Source of the DNA: Microbispora hainanensis
Lineage (GTDB): Bacteria > Actinomycetota > Actinomycetes > Streptosporangiales > Streptosporangiaceae
Length of the DNA stretch: 64,000 bases
NCBI RefSeq assembly: GCF_036186745.1
Contig: NZ_CP108086.1
Coordinates: forward strand, 3,720,001-3,784,000
Direction: 5' to 3'
Shown here: positions 34,414 through 42,239 of the stretch, one piece after another
Numbering within the stretch: the first letter of the stretch is position 1
Layout of the letters: each line of letters begins with the position of its first letter
Position numbers and translations under genes: made by a program
Notes under the pieces: generated by a model
The model's input: only the letters and a program-made list of their open reading frames with translations
What the model was told of the DNA's origin: nothing
Database searches by the model: none

Positions 34414-36141
34414 GTGGACGGGCAGCGGACGACGGGGATGACAGCGGGGGACGAGACCGGCACTGTGCTGGCCGGCACTGGGGTGAGCCCGGGCGCGGGA
34501 TATGGGCCGGCCCATGTGCTCGCGGGTGAGATCCCCGAGCCCGACAAGGAGGCGCGCCACGACGGCGACGCCGCCGCCGAGCGGTCCCGCGCGGAGCGGG
34601 CGGTCGAGGAGGTGGCCGCCGACCTGGAGGCGCGCGGCGCCCGGGCGGGCGGCGAGGCCCAGGAGGTGCTCGGCGCGCAGGCGCTGATGGCCCGCGACCC
34701 GAGCCTGGCCATGGAGGTCGGCGAGCTCATCGAGCAGGGCGTGGCCGCCCCGCGCGCCGTCTTCGACGCCTTCGGCAGGTATCGGGACCTGCTCGCGGCG
34801 GCCGGCGGCTATCTGGCCGAGCGCGTGACGGACCTCGACGACATCCGCGACCGGGTGATCGCCGTGCTCACCGGGCTGCCCATGCCCGGCGTGCCCACCA
34901 GCGCCGACGAGCCGTTCGTGCTCATCGCCAAGGACCTCGCCCCCGCCGACACCGCCCTGCTGTCCAAGGACGTGGTCGCCGCGTTCGTCACCGAGCAGGG
35001 CGGGCCGACCAGCCACACGGCGATCCTCGCCCGCTCGATGGGCGTGCCCGCCGTCGTGGGCTGCGCCGGTGCGACCGCGATCGCCCCCGGCACCCCCGTG
35101 CTGGTCGACGGCGCGTCCGGGCAGGTGCTGCTCGCCCCGGACCCGGCCCGCGTGACCGAGGCGCGCGCCGCCGACGAGGCGCGGCGGGCGGTGCTGTCGG
35201 CGGCCACCGGCCCCGGCGCGACCGCCGACGGCCACCCCGTTCCCCTGCTCGCCAACATCGGCGGCCCCCGCGACCTGGAGAGCGCGCTGGCCAACGGCGC
35301 CGAGGGCGTCGGCCTCTATCGCACCGAGTTCCTCTTCCTCGACCGGGAGACCGCGCCGTCGGGAAGCGAGCAGGAGGAGGCCTATCGGGCGGTGTTCGAG
35401 GCGTTCCCCGAGGGCCGTGTGGTGGTGCGCACGCTCGACTCGGGCGCCGACAAGCCGCTGGCGTTCCTGCCGCCGCCGGAGGAGGAGCCGAACCCGGCGC
35501 TCGGCGAGCGCGGCCTGCGCATGTTCCGCCGCTATCCGGAGATCATGACCGCCCAGCTGGGCGCGCTGGCCAGGGCCGCCGCCGGCGTCCCGGCCAAGGT
35601 GCAGGTCATGGCGCCCATGGTGGCCACCGTCGAGGAGGCCGAGTGGTTCGCCGAGGCCTGCCGTACGGCGGGGCTCGACGGCGCGGGCATCATGATCGAG
35701 GTGCCGTCGGCGGCGCTGCGGGCGGCGGACCTCATCCGGGCCGTCGAGTTCTTCTCGATCGGCACCAACGACCTCACGCAGTACGCACTCGCCGCCGACC
35801 GCCAGGTCAGCGCCGTCGCCGGGCTGCAGGACCCGTGGCATCCGGCCGTGCTCGACCTGATCGCGACGGCGGCCTCCGCCGCCTCCGCGGCGGGCAAGGG
35901 CTGCGGGGTCTGCGGCGAGGCCGCGGCCGATCCGGTGCTCGCCTGCGTGCTGGTCGGCATGGGCGTCACCTCGCTGTCCATGGGCGCCCCCGCGCTGCCC
36001 TGGGTGCGCGCCGCCCTGGCACGGCACACGCTCGCGCAGTGCCGCGACGCCGCCGCCGCGGCGCGTTCGGCCACGTCGGCGCAGGCCGCGAAGGCCGCCG
36101 CGCGGGCGGAGCTGCCGGGCCTGGACGCGCTCGCGCTCTGA
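34414..36141 (+). CDS. ptsI: PTS enzyme I (PEP-protein phosphotransferase)
   Basis: 575 residues. The catalytic His (about 201) lies in 'TEQGGPTSHTAILARSMGVPAVVG'. 'GVGLYRTEFLFLDRE', 'ERGLRMFRRYPEI' and 'FSIGTNDLTQYALAADR' form the PEP-binding barrel, and GKGCGVCGEAAADP carries the active-site Cys. It transfers phosphate from PEP to HPr. The start is uncertain between the GTG at 34414 and the ATG at 34438; neither has a strong ribosome site, in line with coupling to ptsH. Confidence 0.96.
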   Translation: MDGQRTTGMTAGDETGTVLAGTGVSPGAGYGPAHVLAGEIPEPDKEARHDGDAAAERSRAERAVEEVAADLEARGARAGGEAQEVLGAQALMARDPSLAMEVGELIEQGVAAPRAVFDAFGRYRDLLAAAGGYLAERVTDLDDIRDRVIAVLTGLPMPGVPTSADEPFVLIAKDLAPADTALLSKDVVAAFVTEQGGPTSHTAILARSMGVPAVVGCAGATAIAPGTPVLVDGASGQVLLAPDPARVTEARAADEARRAVLSAATGPGATADGHPVPLLANIGGPRDLESALANGAEGVGLYRTEFLFLDRETAPSGSEQEEAYRAVFEAFPEGRVVVRTLDSGADKPLAFLPPPEEEPNPALGERGLRMFRRYPEIMTAQLGALARAAAGVPAKVQVMAPMVATVEEAEWFAEACRTAGLDGAGIMIEVPSAALRAADLIRAVEFFSIGTNDLTQYALAADRQVSAVAGLQDPWHPAVLDLIATAASAASAAGKGCGVCGEAAADPVLACVLVGMGVTSLSMGAPALPWVRAALARHTLAQCRDAAAAARSATSAQAAKAAARAELPGLDALAL

Positions 36142-36147
36142 CCGGCC

Positions 36148-36171
36148 GTGACCGGGTTCCGGCCCGGTCAC
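36148..36171 (+). terminator. ptsI terminator hairpin
   Basis: Perfect 9-base arms GTGACCGGG (36148-36156) and 36163-36171, loop TTCCGG, six bases after the ptsI stop. Confidence 0.75.
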
Positions 36172-36197
36172 AGCCGGACCCGGATACGGTAAAGAAC

Positions 36198-37532
36198 GTG
36201 CCACGAATCAGACACGGTCTCGGCATGATCGCCGCCCTTCTCGTGACCGGATGCGGGCCGGGCATCGGCGCGAGCCCGGCGCCCTCGCCCCGCGCGTCGG
36301 CGCCGGTGTCGGCCAAGCCGTCCGCCACGCCGTCCGCCACGCCGTCCGCCGCGCCGGCGTCGGCCACGCCGTCGGCACGGCCCTCGGGGAGCCTGGCCGA
36401 GCGGACGCTCGCGGAGATGAGCCTGCGCGACAAGGTGGCACAGCTCTTCACCATCGTGGTGTGGGGTCAGAAGGCCGGCGCGGCGAGCAAGGAGAACGAG
36501 GCACGGTACGGCGTGGCCACGCCGGCGCAGGTCGTGGAGAAGTTCCGCCCCGGCGGGGTGATCCTGTTCGACTGGGCGGGCAACGTCTCCGGCGCGAGCC
36601 AGGTGGCCGCGCTCACCACCGGCCTGCGCGAGGCGGCGGCCAAGGCGGGCAACGCGCCGCTGATGATCGGCGTGGACCAGGAGAACGGCCTGGTCTCCCG
36701 GCTCAAGTCCGTCGTCACCACGTTTCCCGGCGCGTCGGACATCGGGAAGACCCGCAAGCCGGCGAACGCGCGCGACGTCGCCAGGGCGACCGGGGAGGAG
36801 CTGCGCGACCTCGGCATCTCGCTCGACTTCGCGCCGGTCGCCGACGTCAACATCAACCCGCGCAACCCCGTGATCGGCCCCCGCGCGTACGGCGCCGACC
36901 CGGGGAAGGTGGCCGCGATGGTCGGGGCGGCGGTGGACGGCTTCCACGCGGCGGGTGTGGCCTCCGTCGCCAAGCACTTCCCCGGCCACGGGGACACCTC
37001 GGTCGACAGCCACACGGGGCTGCCGGTCATCACTCACTCGAAGTCACAGTGGCGGAAGCTGGACGCGCCGCCGTTCCGGGAGGCGATCGCGCACGGGGTG
37101 GACGCGATCATGTCGGCGCACCTGGTGATGCCGAAGCTCGACCCCTCGGGCGACCCCGCCACGCTGTCCCCCCGCATCCTCACCGGCCTGCTCCGCGACG
37201 AGCTCGGCTTCGACGGCGTGATCAGCACCGACGCGCTCGACATGGCCGGGGTGCGCAAGAAGTACGGCGACGCCGAGGTCGCCGTGCGGGCCGTGCTCGC
37301 CGGTGCCGACATCCTCCTCATGCCGCCGAACCTGCCCAAGGCGTACGACGCCGTCCTCGCCGCGGTGAAGTCGGGCCGGATCTCCGAACGCAGGATCGAC
37401 CAGTCGGTGCTGCGGATCCTGCGGCTGAAGGAGAAGCGCGGCCTCTTCGGCCCGATCCGCACCGACCCCGGCGCGGTGAGGTCCGCCGCCCACCTCAAGA
37501 TCGCAAAGCGCGTCTTCGCCGCCGTCAAGTGA
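36198..37532 (+). CDS. Family 3 glycoside hydrolase lipoprotein (NagZ-like beta-N-acetylglucosaminidase)
   Basis: 444 residues. Lipoprotein signal with Cys19 (LLVTGC), then a Ser/Pro/Ala spacer of about 45 residues, then a GH3 barrel. 'KHFPGHGDTSVDSH' (259-272) carries the Asp-His dyad that defines NagZ-type enzymes, and Asp345 in GVISTDALDMAG is the nucleophile. Being surface-anchored, it can release GlcNAc from chitin or peptidoglycan fragments for the PTS encoded just upstream. The GTG start is tentative. The last 8 bases overlap the convergent small gene. Confidence 0.9.
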   Translation: MPRIRHGLGMIAALLVTGCGPGIGASPAPSPRASAPVSAKPSATPSATPSAAPASATPSARPSGSLAERTLAEMSLRDKVAQLFTIVVWGQKAGAASKENEARYGVATPAQVVEKFRPGGVILFDWAGNVSGASQVAALTTGLREAAAKAGNAPLMIGVDQENGLVSRLKSVVTTFPGASDIGKTRKPANARDVARATGEELRDLGISLDFAPVADVNINPRNPVIGPRAYGADPGKVAAMVGAAVDGFHAAGVASVAKHFPGHGDTSVDSHTGLPVITHSKSQWRKLDAPPFREAIAHGVDAIMSAHLVMPKLDPSGDPATLSPRILTGLLRDELGFDGVISTDALDMAGVRKKYGDAEVAVRAVLAGADILLMPPNLPKAYDAVLAAVKSGRISERRIDQSVLRILRLKEKRGLFGPIRTDPGAVRSAAHLKIAKRVFAAVK

Positions 37533-37785
37533 CGTCAGGCGCGTCCTCCGCGTCCTCGACCGGCTCGTCGGGGTCGGTGTAGTCGAAATACACCGTGATG
37601 GACGGCCAGTCGGCGCCGTCGTCGGTGATCTCGTTGTGCATGATCAGGTCGTACACCTCGATCTGGCCCAGCTCCTCGATCGTGGTCGCGACCCGGCGGA
37701 GCAGCGCGGGAATGCTGTCCTGGCCGATCCCTTCGGGATTGTTCTGGGTGAAGTGGTGCATTCGATTAGTGATCGGCTTGGTCAC
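37525..37785 (-). CDS. Small acidic protein of unknown function
   Basis: About 86 residues. 'NRMHHFTQNNPEGIGQDSIPALLRRVATTIEELG' is followed by 'VYDLIMHNEITDDGADWPSITVYF' and a strongly acidic tail. I do not recognise the family with certainty. I chose the GTG at 37785, which overlaps the upstream stop (GTGA) and has GGTGGGG upstream; a GTG at 37797 is also possible. Coupling to the helical basic protein upstream suggests a partner or immunity-like role, which is only a hypothesis. Confidence 0.65.
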   Translation of the reverse strand: MTKPITNRMHHFTQNNPEGIGQDSIPALLRRVATTIEELGQIEVYDLIMHNEITDDGADWPSITVYFDYTDPDEPVEDAEDAPDVT

Positions 37786-38708
37786 GAAGATCCCCACCGG
37801 CGCTTCTTCTTGCCCTGATTGCTCTGGTTCTGCTGGCCCTGCTGCTGATTCTGCTGCCGGCTCGACTGGTCCGTCTGGGTGCCGCGCTTCTGCGCGTTGC
37901 GCTCACCGTCGAGCTTCTCACCGGTCTTCACCTTCTGCTCCGCCGCCTTGGCCGCCTTCCTGTCGTACGGCTGACCGGCCTTCTTGGCGTCCAGCGCGGC
38001 CTGCTCGGCGGGGGAGAGCTGTGGGCCGGTCTGCCGGGAGTAGGGCTTGCGGCTCCTGGCCATGTCGAGCTTGACGCCGCCGCGGGGCCCCGCCGTGCCC
38101 GTCGTCCGCACCGGCGCTCCCCGCAGCGGGACGTGGGGGCCGCCCGCTCCCGCCAGGGACGGGCCACCGCCGAAGGGGCCGCGGGTGTTCTTGAGGATGC
38201 GTTCCAGCGGTTCGGTGATGTGCCGCGTGACGGCCGGGGCCAGCACCCGGGCCCCGCCCTCCTCGGCCTCCCTGAGGATCTTCCGCATGGCGTAGCGGGT
38301 GGCGAGAAGCCCGGCCGTGGCCGAGGCCGCGGCGAACGGACCGCCCGCGACGAGGACCGAGGCCAGCCTCGTCGCGTCCGCGACGGCCTGGCTGATGATG
38401 GCCACCTTCGTGGCGGTCACCGCGGTGGCGGTGCCTTCGAGCACCGCCGGCGCGTACGCGGCGGCCCCGACGGCCGTGCGGAGGTGTTCTGCGGTGCCGG
38501 CCTTGTTCCAGTTGGTATGCATCGCGTCGGCGGACACGCCCTGGTAGACGCCCGGCAGCCGCCTGACCTCGTTCTCCGCGCCGGCTCCTCCGGAGGCGGC
38601 GCCGGCCTGCACGACCTGCCAGGGGCGGATTTCCGCGCGGATGTCGGCCTCGTCGATCTTCGGGAAGTTGACCAGGCTCGCGATCGGCTGCGCCCAGTCG
38701 GGCGGCAT
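37782..38708 (-). CDS. WXG-type helical protein with long basic tail (type VII-like)
   Basis: 308 residues from the ATG at 38708, which overlaps the upstream stop (TGATG); MGLM at 38717 is an alternative. Residues 1-175 are helical: 'SLVNFPKIDEADIRAEIRPW' at the start, a W-N-K-A-G turn at 67-71, and hydrophobic helices 85-145. These resemble the N-terminal half of large WXG/LXG-type secreted proteins. Residues 175-308 are Gly/Pro-rich, then Lys/Gln-rich, with a disordered basic end. No catalytic motif is visible. It is coupled to small genes on both sides. Confidence 0.6.
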   Translation of the reverse strand: MPPDWAQPIASLVNFPKIDEADIRAEIRPWQVVQAGAASGGAGAENEVRRLPGVYQGVSADAMHTNWNKAGTAEHLRTAVGAAAYAPAVLEGTATAVTATKVAIISQAVADATRLASVLVAGGPFAAASATAGLLATRYAMRKILREAEEGGARVLAPAVTRHITEPLERILKNTRGPFGGGPSLAGAGGPHVPLRGAPVRTTGTAGPRGGVKLDMARSRKPYSRQTGPQLSPAEQAALDAKKAGQPYDRKAAKAAEQKVKTGEKLDGERNAQKRGTQTDQSSRQQNQQQGQQNQSNQGKKKRRWGSS

Positions 38709-39040
38709 CAGGCCCATGTGAGGCCCGCCTCGTCGGCGGCCGTCGAGATCTGGCGCCCCGCGTCGCCCTCGGCGTCCGACACCCGCCGGCTCGCGACCGC
38801 GAGCGCGTCTCCGTGGCCGCTCACATTCCCCCCGAGGTGCGCGTACGCCTCGACGGCGGTCAGGGCGCCGCGGTTGTAGGCGGCCACGAAGGCGCCGAAC
38901 AGGCCGTCGTCGCCCCACGAGGCGGAGCCCGCCCGCTCGCGCAGATGAACGAGGGCGGTCACGAACTCGTCGCCGTGCTCGGTCAGGCGAAGGGAAGTGC
39001 TGTTCACACCGCTGTGCTCGATGCCAAGTTCCCCGTGCAT
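38708..39040 (-). CDS. Small ESX-associated-like helical protein
   Basis: About 110 residues. 'VNSTSLRLTEHGDEFVTALVHLRERAGSASWGDDGLFGAFVAAYN' followed by a second helix 'AHLGGNVSGHGDALAVASRRVSDAEG' matches the two-helix WXG100/EspC-like pattern, with S-W-G-D-D in the turn. The start is uncertain (ATG 39040 or GTG 39049). Its stop overlaps the next gene's ATG. It diverges from the YbaB-like gene across an AT-rich gap. Confidence 0.65.
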   Translation of the reverse strand: MHGELGIEHSGVNSTSLRLTEHGDEFVTALVHLRERAGSASWGDDGLFGAFVAAYNRGALTAVEAYAHLGGNVSGHGDALAVASRRVSDAEGDAGRQISTAADEAGLTWA

Positions 39041-39123
39041 GCGCCGCACGTTAGCATGACCCGCGAATTACGGACGGGTGAATTGCACAGTAAAAGCCTT
39101 TTGTTCTTTTTATGGAGGAACGC

Positions 39124-39918
39124 TTGTCCTTGTCGTTTCCGGGCGGCAGTGATCTGGAGCTGCTGGAACAAATGATTCGCCAGGCCGAGGACGTCATGCG
39201 CGGCCTCGCGGACATCCAGGCCCAGATCCGGCGGGTCACCGGCGAAGGGGAGGCCGCCGACGGCCAGGTGCGGGCCAGGGCCGACGGCCGGGGACAGGTG
39301 ACCGCGATCATCCTGGACCCCCGGGTCATGCGGCTCGACTCGGCCGTCTTGAGCGCGGAGGTCACGAGGGCGGCCAGGACCGCCCAGGACGCCGCGAAGG
39401 AACGGACGGACGAGCTCGTCGCCGCCGCCCATACCAGGGCGACCGGGCTGGCCGCCCCGCTCGACGAGACGTTCGTGCGTTATCGGTTCGATCAGCTCGC
39501 GCAGGAGCTGGACGCGGGACCGGACGCCTTCGCCCCCGATCGGCGCGAAACCGGCGACCTGGAGCAGGACGCGCGGCGGGCCGAGCGGATCGAGTCCTGG
39601 CTGGCGGACGGGGAGCGCGAGATCGAGGCCGTCACCGGTCGCGGCCGGGCGGCGGACGGCCGGATCCAGGCCGTCACGACGGCGCACGGCCTGGTGCGCG
39701 AGGTCGTCATCGAGCCTCGTGCCATGCGCCTGCCCAGCCGGACGCTGGCCGAGGAGCTCCTGCTGGCCCTGCGCCGGGCGCAGGAGGACGCGGAACAGCA
39801 GTGCCGTCAGATGGTGAACGACGCGCTGCGGGAGCTGGCGCCCGGCGAGTCGTTCGGCCCGGACGCCGTCGACGAGTGGTTCGGCGGGTTGCTCAAGCCG
39901 TTCGAGCGGCCCTGCTGA
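39124..39918 (+). CDS. Protein with two fused YbaB/EbfC-like domains
   Basis: 264 residues. Two homologous segments, about residues 20-110 and 150-245, share the pattern G-x-G-x-AADG ... G-x-V ... I-x-PRxMRL ('GEGEAADGQVRARADGRG' and 'GRGRAADGRIQAVTTAHG'). This is the YbaB/EbfC fold, normally about 100 residues and one domain per chain. The TTG at 39124 is chosen because GGAGG lies five bases before it; the ATG at 39112 overlaps that site. Actinobacterial YbaB-like proteins frequently accompany WXG genes. A DNA-binding or scaffold role is inferred. Confidence 0.8.
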   Translation: MSLSFPGGSDLELLEQMIRQAEDVMRGLADIQAQIRRVTGEGEAADGQVRARADGRGQVTAIILDPRVMRLDSAVLSAEVTRAARTAQDAAKERTDELVAAAHTRATGLAAPLDETFVRYRFDQLAQELDAGPDAFAPDRRETGDLEQDARRAERIESWLADGEREIEAVTGRGRAADGRIQAVTTAHGLVREVVIEPRAMRLPSRTLAEELLLALRRAQEDAEQQCRQMVNDALRELAPGESFGPDAVDEWFGGLLKPFERPC

Positions 39919-39958
39919 CCACTCCCTATATTTGTAGGCACGTCGGCTGGGAGGCGCG

Positions 39959-40633
39959 GTGCTCAAGGGTGTGCTGATCGACTGGGGCGGGGTTCTGACC
40001 ACGAGCCTGGCCGAGTCGATCGCGGAGTGGATCGAGGCGGACCGGATCGATCCCCGGCACTACCGGGACGTGATGCGCGCGCTGGTCGCGCAGGCATACC
40101 GGGCCGGCGTCGAGCCGGGCGGGGAGAACCCGATCCACGCGCTCGAACGCGGCGAGATCCCGGTCCTGGAGTTCGAGCGCGCCCTGGCGGCCCGGCTGGT
40201 GACCCTCGACGGCGGACCGCCGGAGGCCGACGGCCTGCTGACCCGGATGTTCGCCGGGTTCCGGCCGGTCGAGGAGATGAACGAGATGCTCCGCCAGGCC
40301 CGGGCGGCCGGGCTCGGCACCTGCCTGGTGTCCAACTCCTGGGGCGACCACTATTCGCGGGAGGACTGGGAGGCCCTCTTCGACGCGGTCGTCATCTCGG
40401 GAGAGGTCGGCATGCGCAAGCCCGAGGAGCGGATCTTCCGGCATGCGCTCGGCCTGCTGGGGCTCGACGCGGGGCAGTGCGTGTTCGTCGACGACATCGA
40501 GGCGAACATCGTGGCGGCCCGCGCGATCGGCCTGGTCGGCGTCCACCACAGCGATCCCGCGGAGACCATCGCCGAGATGGAGCGCCTGTTCGGCCTGCCT
40601 CTCCGCGAGCCCGGCGCCGCCGCCCGTCCATAG
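39959..40633 (+). CDS. HAD-superfamily hydrolase (subfamily IA)
   Basis: 224 residues, GTG start with GGGAGG upstream. Motif I is 'VLIDWGGVLTTS': the nucleophile Asp is present, the second Asp is replaced by Gly, as in the DxGGV group. Motif II is 'TCLVSNSWGDHY', motif III 'EVGMRKPEERIFRHAL' and motif IV 'CVFVDDIEANIVAARAIG'. The substrate is unknown. It is probably co-transcribed with the DUF6912 gene 24 bases downstream. Confidence 0.88.
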   Translation: MLKGVLIDWGGVLTTSLAESIAEWIEADRIDPRHYRDVMRALVAQAYRAGVEPGGENPIHALERGEIPVLEFERALAARLVTLDGGPPEADGLLTRMFAGFRPVEEMNEMLRQARAAGLGTCLVSNSWGDHYSREDWEALFDAVVISGEVGMRKPEERIFRHALGLLGLDAGQCVFVDDIEANIVAARAIGLVGVHHSDPAETIAEMERLFGLPLREPGAAARP

Positions 40634-40657
40634 CCGCAAGATTGATTCGAGGAACGC

Positions 40658-41164
40658 ATGCGCGTTTATCTGCCGTCCACCATCCCCGCGCTGGCGCGCA
40701 TCGTCGCCGCGGGGGAGCTGGGCCCGGCCCCGCTGACCGGGTTCGCGGTCACCCCCGCGCTGATCGAGTGGTACGCCTCGGGCGACACCGAGGAGCTGGA
40801 GTACGTCGCGCTGACCGAGGCCGCCCGGGCCTCCCTGCGCATGCTGGCCGCCGACCGCGCGGACGGCGCCCAGACGGCCGCCCGGCGTGTGGTCATCGCG
40901 GCCGAGGTGCCCGACGAGACGGTGAAGACCGGGGCCGACCTGGAGGAGCGCGCCCGGGTGCGGGTGCTGGAGCCGGTCCCGATGCGGCTGGTCGCCGCCG
41001 TCCACGTGGACGACGCCGACGCCCTGCCCGACGTGGAGGCGGCCATCGCGGCGCTGCCCGCGGCCGACGGCGGGGACGACGACGCGCAGTTCGTCGTGGA
41101 CGGCGCGGAGGACCACGAGCTGCTGTGGTACGCGACCCAGGAGATCCCCGACCTGCTCACCTGA
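40658..41164 (+). CDS. DUF6912 family protein
   Basis: 168 residues. The start 'MRVYLPSTIPALARIVAAGELGPAPLTGFAVTPAL' and the end 'DHELLWYATQEIPDLL' match a conserved actinobacterial family of unknown function. GAGGA precedes the ATG. No signal peptide or membrane span. It lies between two HAD genes on the same strand. Confidence 0.85.
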   Translation: MRVYLPSTIPALARIVAAGELGPAPLTGFAVTPALIEWYASGDTEELEYVALTEAARASLRMLAADRADGAQTAARRVVIAAEVPDETVKTGADLEERARVRVLEPVPMRLVAAVHVDDADALPDVEAAIAALPAADGGDDDAQFVVDGAEDHELLWYATQEIPDLLT

Positions 41165-41208
41165 GCTTCACGGATCTGTCACACCCGGCGTCTAAGCTGG
41201 GGGACAAG

Positions 41209-41841
41209 ATGACACACATTGTTTGGGACTGGAACGGGACGCTCTTCCACGACATCGACGCCGTCGTCGGCGCGACCAACGAGCTCTTCGTGCCGTACGG
41301 CCTGGGGCCGTACGACGCGGACGGCTTCCGCGAGGTGTACACCCGCCCCATCTGGGTGGCGTACGAGCGGATGCTCGGCCGGCCGCTCAGGGAAGGCGAA
41401 TGGGAACTGCTCGACGCGGGCTTCCACGAGCACTATCACCGCCTGATGGAGGCGTGCAGCCTCGCCGAGGGTGCGGTGTCGAGCCTGCGCGCCTGGCAGG
41501 AGTCGGGCCGAACGCAGTCGCTGCTGTCCATGTGGGGCCACGAACGGCTGGTCCGCAAGACCGGCGAGTTCGGCATCGACGGCCACTTCACCCGGATCGA
41601 CGGCTCGCGCTCGGCGACCGGCGGCCACAAGGCCGAGCACATGGTGGAGCACCTGCGTGCGCTCGGCCTCGACTCGGCGAAGGTCGTGGTCATCGGTGAC
41701 AGCGTGGACGACGCCCACGCGGCCCAGCACGTCGGCGCCCGCGCCATCCTCTACACCGGCGGCATGACCAAGCGGTCGGAGCTGGAGGGCGTCGGCGTCC
41801 CCGTGGTGGACACGCTGGCCGACGCCCTCGATCTCGTCTGA
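41209..41841 (+). CDS. HAD-superfamily hydrolase
   Basis: 210 residues. Motif I is 'HIVWDWNGTLFHD', with the nucleophile Asp present and Asn at the second position; this DWNGT variant is widespread in actinomycetes. Motif II is 'TQSLLSMWGHERL'. Late motifs are 'GGHKAEHMVEHL' and 'VVVIGDSVDDAHAAQHVG'. GGGGG lies upstream of the ATG. The stop is directly adjacent to that of the convergent small membrane-protein gene. Confidence 0.87.
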   Translation: MTHIVWDWNGTLFHDIDAVVGATNELFVPYGLGPYDADGFREVYTRPIWVAYERMLGRPLREGEWELLDAGFHEHYHRLMEACSLAEGAVSSLRAWQESGRTQSLLSMWGHERLVRKTGEFGIDGHFTRIDGSRSATGGHKAEHMVEHLRALGLDSAKVVVIGDSVDDAHAAQHVGARAILYTGGMTKRSELEGVGVPVVDTLADALDLV

Positions 41842-42148
41842 TCAGCGGGCCTGGCGTTCCTCCTCCAGCAGCCATCGGGGTTTGGCCCTGCGCGGCGGCC
41901 GGTAGAGCCGCTTGACCGCCACACCTCCGACGACGAACGACGCGAAGAGGAACAGGCCGGTGATCGCGTCCCAGGTCTCCTGGCCGGAGACCCGGGTGTA
42001 GGCGAGCATCACGGCCCACATCGCGAACATCACGGCCCCGGGGAGCTGCGCGAACGGCAGGTTGCGCAGCTCCTTGGGGAGGTCGGCGCCGTCCGCCCCG
42101 CTTGGCGCCGCGCGTCTCGATCCGGTCGGCCTTGGCGTCGCACCACAT
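41842..42148 (-). pseudogene. Small two-span membrane protein gene with an apparent frameshift
   Basis: The open part (41842-42033) encodes 'AMWAVMLAYTRVSGQETWDAITGLFLFASFVVGG' and a basic tail. Upstream in the same frame, 42034-42099 reads as perfect coding sequence (GADGADLPKELRNLPFAQLPGA, every codon ending in G or C) but has no start. The previous frame, from an ATG at 42148, is equally well coded up to about 42101 (MWCDAKADRIETRGAK). Removing one base at about 42100 joins the two into a 101-residue protein. Either a real frameshift mutation, a sequencing error, or, less likely, recoding. If the shift is real, only a truncated protein from the internal ATG or GTG can be made. Confidence 0.65.
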
Positions 42149-42239
42149 GCTCCGCCCGTTGCCCCCGGTCGGCAGCTCGTACTGCTCGGGCTCGCCGGTT
42201 CGCTACCCGTCCCGTCTGGGAGGGGTTATCAAGGCGGTT

